A DNA stretch of 64,000 nt. Origin: Xenopus tropicalis (Eukaryota > Chordata > Amphibia > Anura > Pipidae). The position numbers and the translations under genes were made by a program. The stretch covers positions 23,638,482 to 23,702,481 of the forward strand of contig NC_030681.2 in assembly GCF_000004195.4 (NCBI RefSeq), read 5' to 3'. This document shows positions 60,481-64,000 of this stretch, piece after piece (position 1 is the stretch's first letter; each line of letters opens with the position of its first letter). Below the pieces are notes generated by a model that saw nothing but the letters and a program-made list of their open reading frames with translations, was not told the DNA's origin and searched no databases.

Positions 60481-61295
60481 TAGGGATTCCTGTGAGGAAT
60501 GCGGTGTGTTGGGGAATGGAGATTATGGCTCTTTACTTAGTTTTTATATTCCTTATAAGTGAGGTCCAGCCTGCAGCTCCCTCCCAGCTACAACTCTGCG
60601 CATCTCCCAGGCTGCATGTGTTGTGTATGTAAGCCCTCCACATAGGGCCCAGCACCTGTAACTTCAGTAGCATCTTCCTTACTCAGATATTGGCATGCAT
60701 CTATTGTGCCCTTGGAAGAAATTATAATTGGTGTATATGACTTAATTGCAAGTAAATGGGCCCCTCAGCAAAATAAGTTTAGGGCCACTCATAATTTCAG
60801 GAATAATACGTGTATATAAAATAGATTATTGGCCAGTGCCTCACTCTCTCACTCTGGGAGTGTGTGCATGTATGACTGGTTATGTCTATGTTTCCTTCCA
60901 TAGGATTTAATGGGAATCCCTTAGAAATGCTAGATATGTGAGGGAAACAGCTGAGTACAAATGTTTACCATCAAAGGCAAGACTATTCCCAGTTATTTGC
61001 TGTTCCATCAGCACAGATAGAAGTCAGGGGGGCTGCTGGCTAAATCCCTGGAACAGCACCATGTGTGCATATATGCACGAGCAAATGCGCTTAAGGCTGC
61101 ACTGAAGCCGGGGGGAAGGAGATAATGGGCATGCACGCGGGGGGGGTAGGGCCTGGACTGGGCATAGGCAAATAAAGAGGTACATGACTAGTGCCCCCCA
61201 CTGTTGCACCCTAGTTACGTGCCTATCCCTAGTTCCAGCCCTGCTGGGAGTCTCACCATGTGCCATTGGCCTTGAAGGTAAATTCTAATGGTGAT
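60481..61295. other. Upstream intergenic stretch, no gene recognised
   Basis: GC content falls back to background. No exon-like frame with recognisable homology. GC-rich islands at 61080-61160 look like old repeat. The mammalian neighbour acyp2 was looked for and not seen. Confidence 0.45.
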
Positions 61296-61298
61296 GGC

Positions 61299-61541
61299 AC
61301 ACTAGGAGATTAGTTGCCTGCAGTGGCGACTAATTTGCTGGGCCCTACAGCAAATTCAAGGTGCCTGACCAAAATCTGCCGTCAGGGCTGAATCGGCAGA
61401 AGGAGGTAGAAATCCTATTGTTTCTACCTCCTTATCTGCTGTTTCAGCCCTGACTGTGTGTGGCGGATCTGACGATGTTTCGTGCGGCCGATGGTCGCAT
61501 GAAACATCGTCAGATCGCCACGTGTATGGCCAGCTTTAGCC
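61299..61541. mobile_element. Composite MITE remnant: family B end plus truncated family C
   Basis: Left piece GGCACACTAGGAGATTAGTT resembles family B ends. From about 61345 the sequence follows family C (GAAGGAGGTAGAAATCC, ATCGCCACGTGTATGGCCAG, CTTTA). A 24-bp inverted pair around GATGTTTCGTGCGGCCGATG forms an inner hairpin. Confidence 0.55.
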
Positions 61542-62040
61542 TTTCCTTGTCCTTTAAGGCCCAAAAATGTTGGTAAAATTGTTGAGCTATGCTATCAAGA
61601 TATTTTGAAATTGGTCACTAATTAAGGCCTTGCTAGGCCCCCCTTCCAAGATTTTATCTCAGCCTTCTACAAATCATTGGTGCTGTAAGCGTGTCTATAT
61701 CAAAAGGAAAGTTGTGAGGGTCCCCAGATGTTCTGACAGTTCTCTTGCTCTCCATGGGAAGGGATGTGCTGCTGGCAGCAGGTTCAATGTGGTACTGCAG
61801 GTCTAGTTGCACATAATGCAAGATAATGTTAAGCTGGCCATACATGTTCAGATTTTAGCCATCGTATGATGAACATTCGAATATCAATTGTAAGTTTTAA
61901 TGCAACGGTCTAAAAACTGAAATTCAGATTGAAGTTGTAGGATAAAAGTTGGAAAAATAACAAATCGGACAATGTTCTGGCCATTTAATGACAGACAACA
62001 ATCGTATAAAAGTTATGACCCAGAAATAACAGTCACATAT

Positions 62041-62090
62041 TATTATTAACATTTATTTATAAAGCGCCAACATATTCTGCAGCGCTGATG
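62041..62090. repeat. Short interspersed repeat fragment (ATAAAGCGCCAACATATTCT)
   Basis: Core TTTATAAAGCGCCAACATAT matches the 51950 fragment. It is cut off about 40 bp before the Tc1 element. Confidence 0.5.
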
Positions 62091-62132
62091 GAAACTTTTA
62101 TGCCAGGAAAGACATTCTTGCTTAAACATATA

Positions 62133-63745
62133 CAGTGGAGGAAATAATTATTTGACCCCTCACTGATTTTGTAAGTTTGTCCAATGACGAAGAAATGAAA
62201 AGTCTCAGAACAGTATCATTTCAATGGTAGGTTTATTTTAACAGTGGCAGATAGCACATCAAAAGGAAAATCGAAAAAATAACTTTAAATAAATATAGCA
62301 ACTGATTTGCATTTCATTGAGTGAAATAAGTTTTTGAACCCTCTAACAAAAAAAGACTTAATACTTAGTGGAAAAACCCTTGTTTGCAATCACAGAGGTC
62401 AAACGTTTCTTGTAATTGATGACCAAGTTTGCGCACATTTTAGGAGGAATGTTGGTCCACTCCTCTTTGCAGATCATCTCTAAATCCCTAAGGTTTCGAG
62501 GCTGTCTCTGTGCAACTCTGAGCTTGCGCTCCCTCCATAGGTTTTCTATTGGATTAAGGTCCGGAGACTGACTAGGCCACTCCATGACCTTAATGTGCTT
62601 CTTCTTGAGCCACTCCTTTGTTGCCTTTGCTGTATGTTTTGGGTCATTGTCGTGCTGGAACACCCATCCACGACCCATTTTCAGTTTCCTGGCAGAGGCA
62701 AGGAGGTTGTCGTTCAGGATTTCACGATACATGGCTCCGTCCATTTTCCCGTTAATGCGAATAAGTTGTCCTGTGCCCTTAGCAGAAAAACACCCCCAAA
62801 GCAAAATGTTTCCACCCCCATGCTTGACGGTGGGGACGGTGTTTTGGGGGTCATAGGCAACATTTTTCTTCCTCCAAACACAGCGAGTTGAGTTAATGCC
62901 AAAGAGCTCTATTTTGGTCTCATCAGACCACAGCACCTTCTCCCAGTCACTCACAGAATCATTCAGGTGTTCATTGGCAAACTTCAGACGGGCCTGCACA
63001 TGTGCCTTCTTGAGCAGGGGGACCTTGCGAGCCCTGCAGGATTTTAATCCATTGCGGTGTAATGTGTTTCCAATGGTTTTCTTGGTGACTGTGGTCCCTG
63101 CTAATTTGAGGTCATTAACTAACTCCTCCCGTGTAGTTCTAGGATGCTTTTTCACCTTTCTCAGAATCATTGACACCCCACGAGGTGAGATCTTGCGTGG
63201 AGCCCCAGAGCGAGGTCGATTGATGGTCATTTTGTGCTCCTTGCATTTTCGAACAATCGCACCAACAGTTGTCACCTTCTCTCCCAGCTTCTTGCTAATG
63301 GTTTTGTAGCCCATTCCAGCCTTGTGCAGGTCTACAATTTTGTCTCTGACATCCTTGGACAGCTCTTTGGTCTTTCCCATGTTGGAGAGTTTGGAGTCTG
63401 CTTGATTGATTGATTCTGTGGACAGGTGTCTTTTATACAGGTGACTAGTTAAGACAGGTGTCCTTAATGAGGTTGACTAATTGAGTAGAAGTGTCTAAGC
63501 ACTCTGTGGGCGCCAGGACTCTTAATGGTTGGTAGGGGTTCAAAAACTTATTTCACTCAATGAAATGCAAATCAGTTGCTATCTTTTATTTAAAGTTATT
63601 TTTTCGATTTTCCTTTTGATGTGCTATCTGCCACTGTTAAAATAAACCTACCATTGAAATGATACTGTTCTGAGACTTTTCATTTCTTTGTCATTGGACA
63701 AACTTACAAAATCAGTGAGGGGTCAAATAATTATTTCCTCCACTG
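62133..63745 (-). mobile_element. Complete Tc1-like transposon with TA target duplication
   Basis: 1,613 bp bounded by TA on each side (62131-62132 and 63746-63747). Terminal inverted repeats of about 208 bp begin CAGTGGAGGAAATAATTATT. The two arms differ at only a few positions, such as GACGAAG against GACAAAG near position 55 of the arm. A single 340-codon transposase lies between them on the minus strand. Near-identical arms point to a young insertion. Confidence 0.95.
62358..63380 (-). CDS. Tc1/mariner-family transposase (340 aa, open frame)
   Basis: Catalyses cut-and-paste movement of the element at TA sites. N-terminal paired-like DNA-binding part with two helix-turn-helix modules (about 1-110) separated by a basic RPRSGAPRK hook (55-63); C-terminal DDE domain with Asp153 (LWSDETKIE), Asp244 ([10 protein letters not shown]) and Glu279 ([11 protein letters not shown]). 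Asp244 to Glu279 are 34 residues apart, the DD34E spacing. The glycine-rich [13 protein letters not shown] box is present, and the length equals the family's usual 340. No stop or frameshift. Possible harmful changes against what I recall of the family: Cys46 where RKWKEHK is usual, Arg285 in WRERKLRV where WRELKLRV is usual, and Lys in PPKMC. Whether it is active cannot be decided from sequence alone. Confidence 0.95.
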   Translation of the reverse strand: MGKTKELSKDVRDKIVDLHKAGMGYKTISKKLGEKVTTVGAIVRKCKEHKMTINRPRSGAPRKISPRGVSMILRKVKKHPRTTREELVNDLKLAGTTVTKKTIGNTLHRNGLKSCRARKVPLLKKAHVQARLKFANEHLNDSVSDWEKVLWSDETKIELFGINSTRCVWRKKNVAYDPQNTVPTVKHGGGNILLWGCFSAKGTGQLIRINGKMDGAMYREILNDNLLASARKLKMGRGWVFQHDNDPKHTAKATKEWLKKKHIKVMEWPSQSPDLNPIENLWRERKLRVAQRQPRNLRDLEMICKEEWTNIPPKMCANLVINYKKRLTSVIANKGFSTKY

Positions 63746-63749
63746 TATA

Positions 63750-64000
63750 CTACATAGTTACATAGGGTTAAAAAAAGACCAAAGTCCATCAAGTTCAACC
63801 CCTTCAAGTGAACCCAGCACATACAAACCTATCTTGACCTATGTATATATTCACATACATAAACCATATATACCAACATCAATACTAATTGTAGATTTTA
63901 GTATAGCTAGTAGCTTTGTTTATTATGCTTGTTCAAGAACTCATCCAAGCTGAGGCATTAACAGAATCTGTCATCACAACATCACTAGGAATGACATCCC
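63750..64000. repeat. Interspersed repeat of the ACATAGTTACATAGGGTT type, cut by the window end
   Basis: Begins CTACATAGTTACATAGGGTT and continues ACCAAAGTCCATCAAGTTCA, a motif I know as a common amphibian/fish interspersed repeat. Class not assigned. Confidence 0.5.

Noticed and set aside
62584..63309. Plus-strand open frames of 90-137 codons inside the Tc1 element
   Set aside because: Antisense shadows of the transposase frame.

Overview
This window comes from a vertebrate nuclear genome, most likely a Xenopus-type frog. Introns are spliced GT-AG, there is a CpG-rich promoter, and the introns are packed with DNA transposons (Tc1, hAT and Harbinger-like elements and many fold-back MITEs) rather than L1/Alu-type elements. 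I cannot tell X. tropicalis from X. laevis by eye.

Almost the whole window is one gene on the minus strand: psme4, encoding the proteasome activator PA200/PSME4. I traced it from the start codon (60264) to the stop codon (2274). There are 46 coding exons, each with GT/AG borders and compatible phase, adding up to 5,487 nt, or 1,828 residues plus stop. Human PSME4 is 1,843 residues; most of the difference is a shorter N-terminus. A probable 47th exon (about 670-1661) carries most of the 3' UTR, because a consensus splice donor lies just after the stop codon. The protein ends in Cys-Tyr-Tyr-Ala, the C-terminal tail that docks PA200 on the 20S core.

Layout: 1-670, downstream repeats; 670-2408, 3' UTR and last coding exon; 2409-60061, coding exons and introns; 60062-60264, first coding exon; 60265-60480, CpG-rich promoter; 60481-62130, intergenic repeats; 62133-63745, a complete Tc1-like transposon whose 340-residue transposase frame is open and keeps the Asp-Asp-Glu triad; 63746-64000, further repeat.

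The introns hold several well-bounded mobile elements: a 1.1-kb hAT element with a perfect 8-bp target duplication (30734-31841); a second hAT element nested in an older MITE (11832-12796); a short hAT element with a perfect 8-bp duplication (11187-11444); a small hAT MITE (32045-32276); Harbinger-like MITEs with TTA duplications; a degenerate Tc1 transposase fragment; and a CR1/L2-type reverse-transcriptase fragment. Two of the hAT elements contain internal minisatellites. Further minisatellites lie in intron 43 and at the 5' end of intron 1, the latter starting about 30 bp past the exon-1 splice donor. I saw no tRNA, rRNA, CRISPR or prokaryotic feature, and no second host protein-coding gene.
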